Positions 16,495 to 24,655 of a stretch of DNA of 64,000 nt are shown here, one piece after another. The notes beneath the pieces were generated by a model. It saw only the letters and a list, made by a program, of their open reading frames with translations. It was not told where the DNA came from and made no database searches. The stretch is from JALZAI01 sp038207565 (GTDB lineage: Bacteria > Actinomycetota > Actinomycetes > Mycobacteriales > Jatrophihabitantaceae), in assembly GCA_038207565.1 (NCBI GenBank), contig JBBQZQ010000001.1:124001-188000 (forward strand). The letters are read 5' to 3'. Each line of letters opens with the position of its first letter. Within the stretch, counting starts at the first letter, position 1. A program made the translations under genes and the position numbers.

Positions 16495-18294
16495 ATGACG
16501 ACGACCGCCGAACCCACGACCGCCGGCACCCCGCAACCGGTCGGCCCCGAGCCGATCGTCACGCGGCCGTTCCCGGCCAAGCAATTCGAGAAGGGCTCTC
16601 AGTTCAGCGCGTACCTGCGCACGACCGACCACAAGGTGATCGGCCGGATGTACATGGTGACCGCGCTGGTGTTCTTCGCCGTCGGCGGCGTTATGGCACT
16701 GCTCATGCGCGCAGAGCTGGCCCGTCCCGGAATGCAGTTTCTCTCCCCCGAGCAGTACAACCAGCTCATCACGATGCACGGCACGGTCATGCTGCTGTTC
16801 TTCGCGACACCCATCGTGTTCGCCTTCGCCAACCTCGTGCTGCCGCTGCAGATCGGCTCACCCGACGTCGCGTTCCCGCGTCTGAACGCCTTCTCCTACT
16901 GGCTGTTCCTGTTCGGAGCGCTCATGGCGCTGGCGGGCTTCATCACGCCCGGCGGCGCTGCTGACGCTGGGTGGACGCTGTACACGCCGCTGTCCAACGA
17001 GCTGAACTCGCCGGGATCGGGCACCGACCTGTGGATCATCGGTCTGGGGATCGCGGGCCTGGGCACGATCCTCGGCGGTGTCAACATGGTGACCACCGTG
17101 ATCACGCTGCGCGCACCGGGCATGACGATGTTCCGGCTGCCGATCTTCACCTGGAACATCCTGGTCACGAGCCTGCTGATCCTGCTGGCGTTCCCGATCC
17201 TCACCGCAGCGTTGCTGGTCCTCTGGATCGACCGGCACATGGGCGCCCAGGTGTTCCTGGCCGAGAACGGGGGCGCCGTCCTGTGGCAGCACCTGTTCTG
17301 GTTCTTCGGGCACCCCGAGGTCTACATCATCGCTTTGCCGTTCTTCGGCATCGTCACCGAGGTGATCCCGGTCTTCAGCCGTAAGCCCCTGTTCGGCTAC
17401 AAGGGCATGGTCTTCGCGACGCTGTCCATCGCCGCGCTCTCGCTCACCGTGTGGGCGCACCACATGTTCACGACCGGTGCGGTGCTACTCCCCTTCTTTT
17501 CGGTGATGACGTTCCTGATCGCGGTCCCGACCGGCATCAAGTTCTTCAACTGGATCGGGTCGATGTGGGGCGGCGCCGTCACCTTCGAGACGCCGATGAT
17601 CTTCGCGGTCGGCTTCCTGGTGACCTTCCTGTTCGGCGGTCTCACCGGCGTGCTGCTGGCCAGCCCGCCCGTCGACTTCCATGTGTCCGACAGCTACTTC
17701 GTGGTCGCCCACTTCCACTACGTGCTGTTCGGGACGATCGTGTTCGCCGTCTACTCGGGCATCTACTTCTGGTTCCCGAAGTTCGTCGGGCGCTACCTCG
17801 ACGAGAAGCTCGGCAAGCTGCACTTCTGGATGACCTTCATCGGGTTCCACATGACGTTCCTGGTCCAGCACTGGCTGGGCGCCAAGGGCATGCCCCGCCG
17901 CTATGCGGACTACCTGCCGACCGACGGCTTCACTGCCCTGAACACGTTCTCGACCATCGGGTCGTTCGTGTTGGGTGCCTCGTTCCTGCCGTTCGCCTGG
18001 AACATGTACCGCTCCTACCGTTTCGGTGAGGTCGTCACGTCCGACGACCCCTGGGGCCACGGCAACTCGCTGGAGTGGGCGACGTCCAGCCCGCCGCCCC
18101 GGCACAACTTCACCTCGATCCCTCGCATTCGCTCCGAGCGGCCCGCCTTCGAGCACCACTACCCGCACCTGCTGCACCGCCTCGAGGAAGAGGCCCACGC
18201 CGGCCCCCGGTTCGGCCGCGCGCATGAGCTGGTCGGCGCGGCGATCTCCTCCGAAGGTGAACGTGCGGGTGGCAAGGACCCCGATCCCGCTTGA
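16495..18294 (+). CDS. ctaD: Cytochrome c oxidase subunit I
   Basis: A 599-residue catalytic subunit of the aa3-type terminal oxidase, which reduces oxygen to water and pumps protons in the cytoplasmic membrane. Heme-copper signatures are intact: TMHGTVMLLFF near the low-spin heme ligand, WFFGHPEVYI with the CuB histidine, TVWAHHMFTTG with the CuB histidine pair, and YFVVAHFHYVLFG with the heme a/a3 histidines. The N-terminal 40 residues are an actinobacterial extension. The ATG at 16495 follows GGGAGG (16479-16484). Downstream is serB, the same order as in mycobacteria. The other oxidase subunits are not in this window, which is normal for actinomycetes. Confidence 0.97.
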   Translation: MTTTAEPTTAGTPQPVGPEPIVTRPFPAKQFEKGSQFSAYLRTTDHKVIGRMYMVTALVFFAVGGVMALLMRAELARPGMQFLSPEQYNQLITMHGTVMLLFFATPIVFAFANLVLPLQIGSPDVAFPRLNAFSYWLFLFGALMALAGFITPGGAADAGWTLYTPLSNELNSPGSGTDLWIIGLGIAGLGTILGGVNMVTTVITLRAPGMTMFRLPIFTWNILVTSLLILLAFPILTAALLVLWIDRHMGAQVFLAENGGAVLWQHLFWFFGHPEVYIIALPFFGIVTEVIPVFSRKPLFGYKGMVFATLSIAALSLTVWAHHMFTTGAVLLPFFSVMTFLIAVPTGIKFFNWIGSMWGGAVTFETPMIFAVGFLVTFLFGGLTGVLLASPPVDFHVSDSYFVVAHFHYVLFGTIVFAVYSGIYFWFPKFVGRYLDEKLGKLHFWMTFIGFHMTFLVQHWLGAKGMPRRYADYLPTDGFTALNTFSTIGSFVLGASFLPFAWNMYRSYRFGEVVTSDDPWGHGNSLEWATSSPPPRHNFTSIPRIRSERPAFEHHYPHLLHRLEEEAHAGPRFGRAHELVGAAISSEGERAGGKDPDPA

Positions 18295-18342
18295 TGCACC
18301 TCGCCCGCGCAGCGTTGCGCGGACAAGGATCGGAGTTGAAGC

Positions 18343-19554
18343 GTGCGGCCATCGTCGGTTCTGGCTACCCTCACCGGTCGTGACCGTCCGGGCGTCGCGG
18401 CCGCGTTCTTCGCTGCCCTGGCCGCACACGACGTCGATGTCCGCGACGTGGAGCTTGTGGTCATCCGCGACCGGCTGATCCTGACCGTCTTGTTCGACCT
18501 GCGCGGCGATACTGGTGCCCTGCGCAACTCGGCGACGACGACGGCGCGGGCGCTCGGAATGGAGTGCGAGGTGGCTGTCGCAGACGATGGCGACGCCACG
18601 GACAGCGGCGGCGGATGGAACCGGTCACCGGAACCCCGCAGTCACGTCATGGTGCTCGGACACCCGCTGCGTCCGGGCGCATTGAGTCACATCGCGCAAC
18701 GCATCGCCGATACCGGAGGCAACATCGAGTCCGCTGCGCAAATCTCGAACGCGCCCATGTCCAGCGTCGAGATGACCGTCGGCGGGCCGGGCCAGCACGA
18801 ACTCCGGATGGCCCTCGTGCAGGCGGCGGAGGACACCGGCGTGGACATCGCCGTCGAGCCGGCCGCGCTGCGCCGGCGCCCGAAGCGACTGGTGCTGATC
18901 GATCTTGACGCGACCTTGATCCGCGAGCAGGCGCTCGACCTGCTGGCGGCACGGGCGGGGAGGATCCCGCAGGCTCTCGCTCTCGCGGCTCGATCCCGAT
19001 CGGAGGACAGCGACGCCGGCCAGCACCTCCGCGACCGGCTCGCGCTGTTGGCCGGCCTGACCGGCGCCGAGGTGAGCGAAGTGCTCGCGGTTCTGCAACC
19101 GGTGCACGGGGCGCGGGAGTTCGTCGACGCATTGCGACGGCTTGGCTATCTCGTGGGCGGTGTGAGTGTCGGGCCTGTGGAGTGGGTCGATCGGATGGTC
19201 AGCCGGCTCGGGCTCGACTTCGCCGCCGGCAACGACCTCGAGATCGAGGACGGGCGGGTGAGCGGTCGCCTGCTCGGCGACGTGGTGGATCGGGAAGGCA
19301 AGGCGCGGGTGCTGATGCACTTCGCACACAAGTTCGCCGTCCCCGTCGACCAGACGGTGGCGGTTGGTGCTGGCGCCGACGACATCGACATGATCGTCAC
19401 CGCCGGGCTGGGGATCGCGTTCAATGCCAAAGCAGCATTGCGGGTCGCGGCTGACGCCTCGCTGGAGGTCCCCTATCTGGACACCGTGCTGTTCGTCCTC
19501 GGCATCCCGCGAACCGAGTTCGGGGCAGGGTCGCCAATAACAGGGTTTCAGTAA
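18343..19554 (+). CDS. serB: SerB-like phosphoserine phosphatase homologue with altered catalytic motifs
   Basis: A 403-residue protein with two N-terminal ACT-type domains (about 1-170) and a HAD phosphatase domain (about 180-390), the SerB2 layout. SerB makes serine from phosphoserine. Motif I keeps both Asp (IDLDATLI, D187 and D189). Motif II, normally SGGF, is SVGP (275-278). The Mg-binding motif, normally GDGANDIDM, is GAGADDIDM: the metal-ligand Asp is Ala343 and Asn is Asp. The substrate segment usually reading RGELDF is also changed (RSEDSD). Flanking residues are otherwise highly SerB-like (GLGIAFNAKAALR, PYLDTVLFVLGI). Position after ctaD marks it as the serB orthologue, but phosphatase activity is doubtful. 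The GTG start is at 18343. Confidence 0.8.
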   Translation: MRPSSVLATLTGRDRPGVAAAFFAALAAHDVDVRDVELVVIRDRLILTVLFDLRGDTGALRNSATTTARALGMECEVAVADDGDATDSGGGWNRSPEPRSHVMVLGHPLRPGALSHIAQRIADTGGNIESAAQISNAPMSSVEMTVGGPGQHELRMALVQAAEDTGVDIAVEPAALRRRPKRLVLIDLDATLIREQALDLLAARAGRIPQALALAARSRSEDSDAGQHLRDRLALLAGLTGAEVSEVLAVLQPVHGAREFVDALRRLGYLVGGVSVGPVEWVDRMVSRLGLDFAAGNDLEIEDGRVSGRLLGDVVDREGKARVLMHFAHKFAVPVDQTVAVGAGADDIDMIVTAGLGIAFNAKAALRVAADASLEVPYLDTVLFVLGIPRTEFGAGSPITGFQ

Positions 19555-19584
19555 CTGGGTTTCAGTAACTGGGCCTCAGTAGTC
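19543..19584. repeat. Three tandem 14-bp units spanning two convergent stop codons
   Basis: GGGTTTCAGTAACT occurs twice exactly (19543-19556, 19557-19570) and once in degenerate form (19571-19584). The first copy contains the TAA stop of the serB-like gene; the last contains the stop of the convergent membrane protein gene. The region looks like a local slippage duplication of a shared 3' end. Confidence 0.75.
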
Positions 19585-20154
19585 TGCGGTCCGCACGGTC
19601 CGCGGTCCGGTCACCGAGGCGATCAGCAACAGCAGGAAGCCGAGCAGGGCGGCCCATGCCCCGAACGACGTGTGCCGGATGTAGTAGCCGAAGTCGGGCA
19701 CCTTCACGCCCGTCGTCTCGATGCGTTTGCGCAGGTCGTCGTCGACCCGGACGAATTCGAGCGACGACAGCGTGACGCCGAGCCCGCCGAGGGCGGCGAG
19801 GGCGCCCAGCACGCGGAACACGACCGATGCTGCGCCGAGCGGGAGGATCGCCAGGAGGGCCAGGACGACGGCCACGATGAGTAGCACCCATCCCAGCCAG
19901 CCGAAGTAGACCTTGGACAGGCCCACATGCACCTGGTCGGAGACACCGGAGCCGTTGACCTGTTGGCCGACCTTCTCGATCACATCGTGGATGTCGCTGA
20001 ACGTCGATTTCGACCCGCTGTTGAACGCGCTGGCGCTGTCCTTGCGGAACCAGTCGAGCACGGTGAATGCCAAGACGATCAGCACGGCCCCGGCCACGGC
20101 GAGCGCGCCACCGACCACGCCGACGCTCTGCCGCTTGGCCGCCGGTGCCGTCAT
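19576..20154 (-). CDS. Four-helix membrane protein of unknown function (copy A)
   Basis: A 192-residue protein I do not recognise. It has a helix at about residues 12-35, an extracytoplasmic loop rich in Ser/Asp/Val (36-80), two closely spaced helices (83-130, with VYFGWLGWVLLIVAVV) and a last helix at 163-185. It is clearly paralogous to the next gene upstream on the same strand: the YF-W-WVLL helix, the PLGAASVVFRVLGA segment and the C-terminal GPR tail all align. The two probably arose by tandem duplication and may form one complex. They sit between the serB-like gene and NAD salvage genes without a clear functional link. Confidence 0.75.
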   Translation of the reverse strand: MTAPAAKRQSVGVVGGALAVAGAVLIVLAFTVLDWFRKDSASAFNSGSKSTFSDIHDVIEKVGQQVNGSGVSDQVHVGLSKVYFGWLGWVLLIVAVVLALLAILPLGAASVVFRVLGALAALGGLGVTLSSLEFVRVDDDLRKRIETTGVKVPDFGYYIRHTSFGAWAALLGFLLLLIASVTGPRTVRTADY

Positions 20155-20165
20155 GGCTGCGAACG

Positions 20166-20858
20166 CTAGCGCACAGTGACGGCGGGAGTCGCGAGCTTGC
20201 GGGGCCCGACGATGCTGCCGGCGCCGATCAGGCAGAACCCGACGACGGCCACCCAGAAACCGGTGCTCAGGTGGTCGAAGTAGGAGGGGTAGTCATCGCC
20301 GGTGTAGAGGCTGTTCTGCAGCTCGATCGCCCCGAAGGTCAGCAGCACCGAGAAACCGGCCACGATCGGTCCAGCGATGCGGAACGCCAGCGACAGGCCC
20401 GCCATCGGCAGTGCGGCGCCCGCGGCGCAGCCCGCTGCGAGCAGGAGCAGTACCCAGCACAGCCAGGAGAAATAGGCCACCGACAACCCGCTGGCCAGAT
20501 CGCCGTAACTGTCGAGCAGGTTACGGATGTCCCCCGTGGTGAGGTTCTGTCCGTTCGACGTGAACCAGGCGAGGCCGATCAGCGCGACGAGCAGCAGCAG
20601 CGAACCCAGGCCGGCGAGTCCGGCGGCGATCATCCCGAACGCGAGCGGCACCTGCTCCGGTGGTGGGTCGTAGTCCGGCACCGCGAGGTAACCGGGCGGC
20701 GCGGCGTAGACCGGATAGCGGTAACCGGGCTGAGCAGGGGGTGGATAACCGTACCCAGCGGGCGGCCGTGAGTCGGGCGGCGGGAAGTAGGGCGGGGCAG
20801 CGAAGGGCGGGGGAGCGACGTAACCGGAGTTCTCGCCCGGCTCGTGCGGCCCGCTCAT
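20166..20858 (-). CDS. Pro/Tyr-rich four-helix membrane protein (copy B)
   Basis: A 230-residue paralogue of the neighbouring membrane protein. It differs by an N-terminal, cytoplasmic, Pro/Tyr/Ala-rich tail of about 70 residues (PPPFAAPPYFPPPDSRPP) of the sort seen in actinobacterial DUF4190-like proteins. Four helices follow, with AYFSWLCWVLLLLAAG matching copy A. I chose the ATG at 20858, which begins MSGPHEPGENS; the open frame extends to 20942, but that part overlaps the pncA 3' end. It lies 11 nt upstream of copy A, so the two are co-transcribed. Function is unknown. Confidence 0.72.
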   Translation of the reverse strand: MSGPHEPGENSGYVAPPPFAAPPYFPPPDSRPPAGYGYPPPAQPGYRYPVYAAPPGYLAVPDYDPPPEQVPLAFGMIAAGLAGLGSLLLLVALIGLAWFTSNGQNLTTGDIRNLLDSYGDLASGLSVAYFSWLCWVLLLLAAGCAAGAALPMAGLSLAFRIAGPIVAGFSVLLTFGAIELQNSLYTGDDYPSYFDHLSTGFWVAVVGFCLIGAGSIVGPRKLATPAVTVR

Positions 20859-20913
20859 GGGTGAACGGTAGTCGAGCAGGCTCTCGATCCGATCGACGCG
20901 ACGACGGTGCTGA

Positions 20914-21480
20914 TCACCCGGCGACGACGGGCTCTCCGTCAAGGCGGATGCCGGCAGCCGCCATCTCGATGAGCGCGGCGTCCACGGTGGGACGGGCCAC
21001 GCCGGCGGTCAGGTCGAGACGGACCGTGGCGGCGAAGCCGTTGCGCGCGGCGTCCAACGCCGTCGCCCGGACGCAATGATCGGTGGCGATGCCCACGATC
21101 TCGACGGACTCCACCCCCTTGTCCCGAAGCCAGGTGGCCAGCGGGACGCCGTCGTTGCTGCCCTCGAACCCGGAGTAGGCGGCCACGTACTCGCCCTTGT
21201 CGAACACGGCGTCGAGATGGGCGGTGTCGAGGTGCTCGTTCAGTTCGACCCCGGTCGTGCCGACCCGGCAGTGCGGTGGCCAGGTGCCGACGAAGTCGGG
21301 GTGGTCGGAGAAGTGGTCTCCCGGGTCGATGTGGTGATCACGCGTCGCGACCGCGTGCGCGTAGCCACCCTCGGCCAGGCGCGCGCTGATCGCACGGGCG
21401 ACGTCGGCCCCCCCGGCGACGGCGAGTGACCCGCCCTCACAGAAATCGTTCTGGACGTCGACGACGAGCACCGCATGCAT
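20914..21480 (-). CDS. pncA: Nicotinamidase
   Basis: A 188-residue cysteine hydrolase converting nicotinamide to nicotinate and ammonia in NAD salvage. Catalytic residues are visible: Asp in VVDVQNDF, Lys in DKGEY and Cys in TDHCV. The metal site Asp and His residues occur in DHHIDPGDHF. Its product feeds the nicotinate phosphoribosyltransferase encoded just upstream on the same strand, 54 nt away, so the two form a salvage operon. Start choice lies among a GTG and two ATGs within 10 nt; I used the ATG at 21480, which gives the usual family N-terminus. PncA homologues also activate pyrazinamide, but that cannot be inferred here. Confidence 0.93.
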   Translation of the reverse strand: MHAVLVVDVQNDFCEGGSLAVAGGADVARAISARLAEGGYAHAVATRDHHIDPGDHFSDHPDFVGTWPPHCRVGTTGVELNEHLDTAHLDAVFDKGEYVAAYSGFEGSNDGVPLATWLRDKGVESVEIVGIATDHCVRATALDAARNGFAATVRLDLTAGVARPTVDAALIEMAAAGIRLDGEPVVAG

Positions 21481-21534
21481 GCCCATCACGCTACCGACGG
21501 CGTTCCGGCGGCGCGGCCGGGGATCAGCGCGGGA

Positions 21535-22806
21535 TCAGGCGGTGCGGGTTGCGATCGCGGGTTCACCCCGCGAGAGCTTGAGGCCGTCCCAAGGCAGGGT
21601 GATCGTTGCCGCGCGAAGGTGCTCGCGCGAGTCGCCGAGAGCGGGCAGCCCGCCCACCGGCTCGCCCGCGCGCATCAGGGGACGTTGCAGCGGCCGCTCC
21701 CCCTCCCCGGGCTCGGGCACCTGGCCGGCGACGACGATCTCCTCGAGCGCTGTGCCGCTCGGTTTGTAGGCGCGCAGCGCCGTCTTGCGGCCACCGACAC
21801 TGCTCTTGTGCTCCGAGCGCTTGGCCACCGCCCGCCCGCCCACCTCGACGAGTTTGTAGACCAGGCCGGCGGTCGGGGCCCCCGAGCCGACGACCACGGC
21901 CGTGCCCGCCCCGTACACGTCGACCGGGGCCGCGGCGAGCGCGGCGATCGAGAATTCGTCCAGGTCGCCGCTGACCACGATCCGGGTACCCGTCGCGCCC
22001 AACCCGTCCAGCTGCTCGCGGGCCTGGCGGGCCAGCACACCGAGGTCACCGGAATCGATGCGCACCGCTCCCAGTTCGGTGCCGGCGACCGCTACGGCAG
22101 TTTCGATGCCGCGGGTGATGTCATAGGTGTCGACTAGCAGGGTCGTGGACGTCCCGACGGAGGCGACCTGTGCGGCGAAGGCGGCGCGTTCGTCGTCGTG
22201 CAGCAGCGTGAAGGCGTGCGCGGCCGTTCCCGCGGTCGGGATCCCGTAGCGGCGGCTGGCGGCGAGGTTGGACGTGGAGGCGAACCCGGCAAGGTATGCG
22301 GCTCGCGCGGCTGAGACGGCAGCCTGCTCATGCGTGCGGCGCGAACCCATCTCGATGATCGGTCGGCCGGATGCCACCGAGACCATCCGCGCCGCCGCAG
22401 CAGCGATCGCCGAGTCGTGATTGAGGATCGACAGCACCAGTGTTTCCAGGATGACCGCCTCTGCGAAGGTCCCGGTCACGGTGAGGATCGGCGACTGGGG
22501 GAAGTACAGCTCCCCCTCCGGGTAGCCGTCGATGTCGCCGCCGAAACGGAAGGACGCGAGGTAGGCCGCGGCATTGTCGTCGATGACGCCGCTCTCGCGC
22601 AGGAAAGCGACGTCCGCGGCGTCCAGCCGGAAGTCGGCGACGGATTCGAGCACGCGGGCGGTTCCGCCGACCACGCCGTAGCGGCGTCCGTCGGGCAGCC
22701 GGCGGGCGAAGACCTCGAACGTGCACTGTCGAGCGGCACTTCCGTCGCGCAGGGCGGCGCCGAGCATCGTCAGCTCGTAGCGGTCGGTGAAGAATGCCGT
22801 CGTCAT
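21535..22806 (-). CDS. pncB: Nicotinate phosphoribosyltransferase
   Basis: A 423-residue enzyme joining nicotinate to phosphoribosyl pyrophosphate, giving nicotinate mononucleotide in the Preiss-Handler NAD pathway. The N-terminus FFTDRYELTMLGAALRDG and the segments MGSRRTHE, VDTYDITRGIETAV and VRIDSGDL are family hallmarks; the last lies in the phosphoribosyl-binding region. Length fits the bacterial enzyme. The ATG is at 22806, with a short divergent gap to clpS. It is followed by pncA. In mycobacteria a pncB gene also lies beside clpS in this orientation, so the arrangement is ancestral. Confidence 0.95.
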   Translation of the reverse strand: MTTAFFTDRYELTMLGAALRDGSAARQCTFEVFARRLPDGRRYGVVGGTARVLESVADFRLDAADVAFLRESGVIDDNAAAYLASFRFGGDIDGYPEGELYFPQSPILTVTGTFAEAVILETLVLSILNHDSAIAAAAARMVSVASGRPIIEMGSRRTHEQAAVSAARAAYLAGFASTSNLAASRRYGIPTAGTAAHAFTLLHDDERAAFAAQVASVGTSTTLLVDTYDITRGIETAVAVAGTELGAVRIDSGDLGVLARQAREQLDGLGATGTRIVVSGDLDEFSIAALAAAPVDVYGAGTAVVVGSGAPTAGLVYKLVEVGGRAVAKRSEHKSSVGGRKTALRAYKPSGTALEEIVVAGQVPEPGEGERPLQRPLMRAGEPVGGLPALGDSREHLRAATITLPWDGLKLSRGEPAIATRTA

Positions 22807-22884
22807 GCCCGCGATCGTGTCAGACGGGCAGCGCCCGTTCCCGCCGTGGCCGCACCGTGGCGCGACACATGACACGATGGGCGC

Positions 22885-23187
22885 ATGGCGGGCACGCTCG
22901 CGCCCCAGAGGGAGGCCGTGGAAGAAGTCGAGGAACTCTCGGCTGCCGACCCCGCCCGGCCCTGGATGACGATCGTGTGGGACGACCCCATCAATCTGAT
23001 GTCCTACGTCACGCATGTCTTCATGCAGGTCTTCGGCTACTCGAAGGCCAAAGCGGAGAAGCTCATGCTCGACGTGCATCAGCGCGGCAAGGCAGTCGTG
23101 TCCAGCGGTCCCCGCGAGCGGATGGAGCTCGACGTCACGACGCTGCACGGTTACGGGCTGTGGGCCACCCTGCAGCAGTCGGACTGA
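22885..23187 (+). CDS. clpS: ClpS protease adaptor
   Basis: A 100-residue adaptor that binds N-degron substrates and delivers them to the ClpAP/ClpCP protease. After a variable acidic N-terminus, the core reads PWMTIVWDDPINLMSYVTHVF, with the Asp/Asn N-degron pocket, and later the conserved KAKAEKLMLDVHQRGKAVV. Length is normal. It is transcribed away from pncB and is followed after 22 nt by a DUF2017 gene, its usual actinobacterial partner. Confident call. Confidence 0.95.
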   Translation: MAGTLAPQREAVEEVEELSAADPARPWMTIVWDDPINLMSYVTHVFMQVFGYSKAKAEKLMLDVHQRGKAVVSSGPRERMELDVTTLHGYGLWATLQQSD

Positions 23188-23209
23188 TGCTCGCTGCGGC
23201 CGGCCGCCG

Positions 23210-23707
23210 ATGAGGGTGGGCCGTGAGAGCGACGGGCTGCGGCTCAAGTTCTCCGCTCCCGAGTCGGCGATGCTCGCCGGGCTGTTCGACGACCTGCTTG
23301 AGGACCTGCAGCCGGACGCGCTCGACGTCGCCGATCCGGTGCACGTCCGGCTGTTCCCGTCCGGGTACGCCGACGACGCGGATCCCGTGGACGCGACGGA
23401 CTTCCGGGCGCTGACCGAGGCAGCGCTGCGGGCGGAACGCATCACGCGGGTCGAGCAGTGCCGGGCGGAGCTGTCCGCGCACCGCTCACCGTGGCGTGGG
23501 AGCGAGGTGCGCCTCGACGCCGAGGCCGCCGACCGCTGGATGCGCGTGCTCAACGACATCCGGCTCACCGTGGGCACGCGTCTGGGCGTCAGCGACGAGG
23601 AGGACTATCACCTCCAGCGCGGCGACCCGCAGCTGCGCGATCGCGCCCATTACGTCTGGCTGACAGCCCTGCAGGACCTGCTCGTGCAGGCGCACATGGA
23701 CGAGTAG
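23210..23707 (+). CDS. DUF2017 protein, ClpS neighbour
   Basis: A 165-residue soluble alpha-helical protein of the DUF2017 family, found almost only in actinomycetes directly after clpS. Recognisable parts are LRLKFSAPESAMLAGLFDDL near the start, VRLFPSGYADD, and the C-terminal DRAHYVWLTALQDLLVQA. No catalytic motif is visible. Linkage to clpS suggests a role near N-degron delivery or Clp proteolysis, but no biochemical function is known to me. The ATG is at 23210. Confidence 0.85.
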   Translation: MRVGRESDGLRLKFSAPESAMLAGLFDDLLEDLQPDALDVADPVHVRLFPSGYADDADPVDATDFRALTEAALRAERITRVEQCRAELSAHRSPWRGSEVRLDAEAADRWMRVLNDIRLTVGTRLGVSDEEDYHLQRGDPQLRDRAHYVWLTALQDLLVQAHMDE

Positions 23708-23798
23708 GCGTCACCACACGCAGGTTCGGCGAGCTGCTGTCCCACCGTGCCACCTGCTGAGGGCACGGGGCCGCGCGGCGCCCCGGTACCCTGGCCGG

Positions 23799-24212
23799 GT
23801 GCTGACCATCGACCGCGCGACCCACGACGCGATCGTCGCCCATGCCCGTCGAGATCACCCGGACGAGGCGTGCGGCATCGTGGCCGGCCCGGAAGGCAGC
23901 GACCGGCCGGCCCGTTTCGTCCCCATGCTCAATGCGGCACGCTCGCCCACGTTCTACGAGTTCGACTCCGCGGATCTGTTGCAGCTCTACAAGGAGCTCG
24001 ACGCCAACGACGAGGAACCCGTGGTCGTCTACCACTCCCACACCGCGACCGAGGCCTATCCGTCCCGCACCGACATCTCCTACGCCTCCGAGCCGAACGC
24101 GCACTACGTCCTGGTGTCCACGCGCGAGACGGACAACGAGTTCCGCTCGTACCGGATCGTCGACGGCGTGGTCACCGAGGAGCCCGTCGAGGTGGTCGAG
24201 TCCTATGCATGA
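23799..24212 (+). CDS. mec: Mec+ family JAMM metallopeptidase
   Basis: A 137-residue zinc peptidase of the JAB1/MPN/Mov34 fold. In the actinobacterial CysO pathway it releases cysteine from the C-terminus of CysO after sulfur transfer. The JAMM motif is complete: Glu in DEACGIV, His-x-His in VYHSHTATEAYP, then S-x-x-D in SRTDI. It is followed by cysO and cysM, forming the full pathway operon. The GTG start is at 23799; the only alternative is internal. The start of the CysO gene is 156 nt downstream, leaving room for a separate promoter. Confidence 0.92.
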   Translation: MLTIDRATHDAIVAHARRDHPDEACGIVAGPEGSDRPARFVPMLNAARSPTFYEFDSADLLQLYKELDANDEEPVVVYHSHTATEAYPSRTDISYASEPNAHYVLVSTRETDNEFRSYRIVDGVVTEEPVEVVESYA

Positions 24213-24368
24213 GGCCTCCATCCGGCGGGTGCTACTCGGTCACCGCGGCGCCGACATCCGCTACGACTGTCGGTGAGATCCGCCACCCGCGCGGCGGGTG
24301 GGACGATGAACGACGGTCTTCGACGTTGCACGTACCGACTCACCTCTCGACTTAGGAGCACGCCCACC

Positions 24369-24644
24369 ATGGCCATCGAGGTCAAGATCCCGACCATTCT
24401 GCGTACCTACACCAGCGGCGCGAAGACCGTCGAGGCGACGGGCGACACGCTCGCCGCTGTCATCGACGATCTGGACGCCAGCCACGAGGGGCTCAAGGGC
24501 CGGTTGATCACCGACAACGGGGCGCTGCACCGCTTCGTCAACGTGTACGTCAACGACGAGGACGTGCGGTTCACCGGCTCGCTCGACACCGCGGTCAAGG
24601 ACGGCGACTCCGTGACGATTCTGCCCGCGGTCGCCGGCGGCTGA
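24369..24644 (+). CDS. cysO: CysO sulfur carrier protein
   Basis: A 91-residue ubiquitin-like (MoaD/ThiS fold) carrier. Its C-terminal Gly-Gly (AVAGG) is thiocarboxylated, and the sulfur is passed to O-phosphoserine by CysM; Mec then trims the cysteine. The start ATG at 24369 follows AGGAG (24354-24358) at a slightly long spacing. The cysM start is 11 nt downstream. The fold and diglycine end are clear. Because O-phosphoserine is the acceptor in this pathway, the state of the SerB homologue in this window matters for how the pool is balanced. Confidence 0.95.
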   Translation: MAIEVKIPTILRTYTSGAKTVEATGDTLAAVIDDLDASHEGLKGRLITDNGALHRFVNVYVNDEDVRFTGSLDTAVKDGDSVTILPAVAGG

Positions 24645-24655
24645 TCGGAGCTGAC

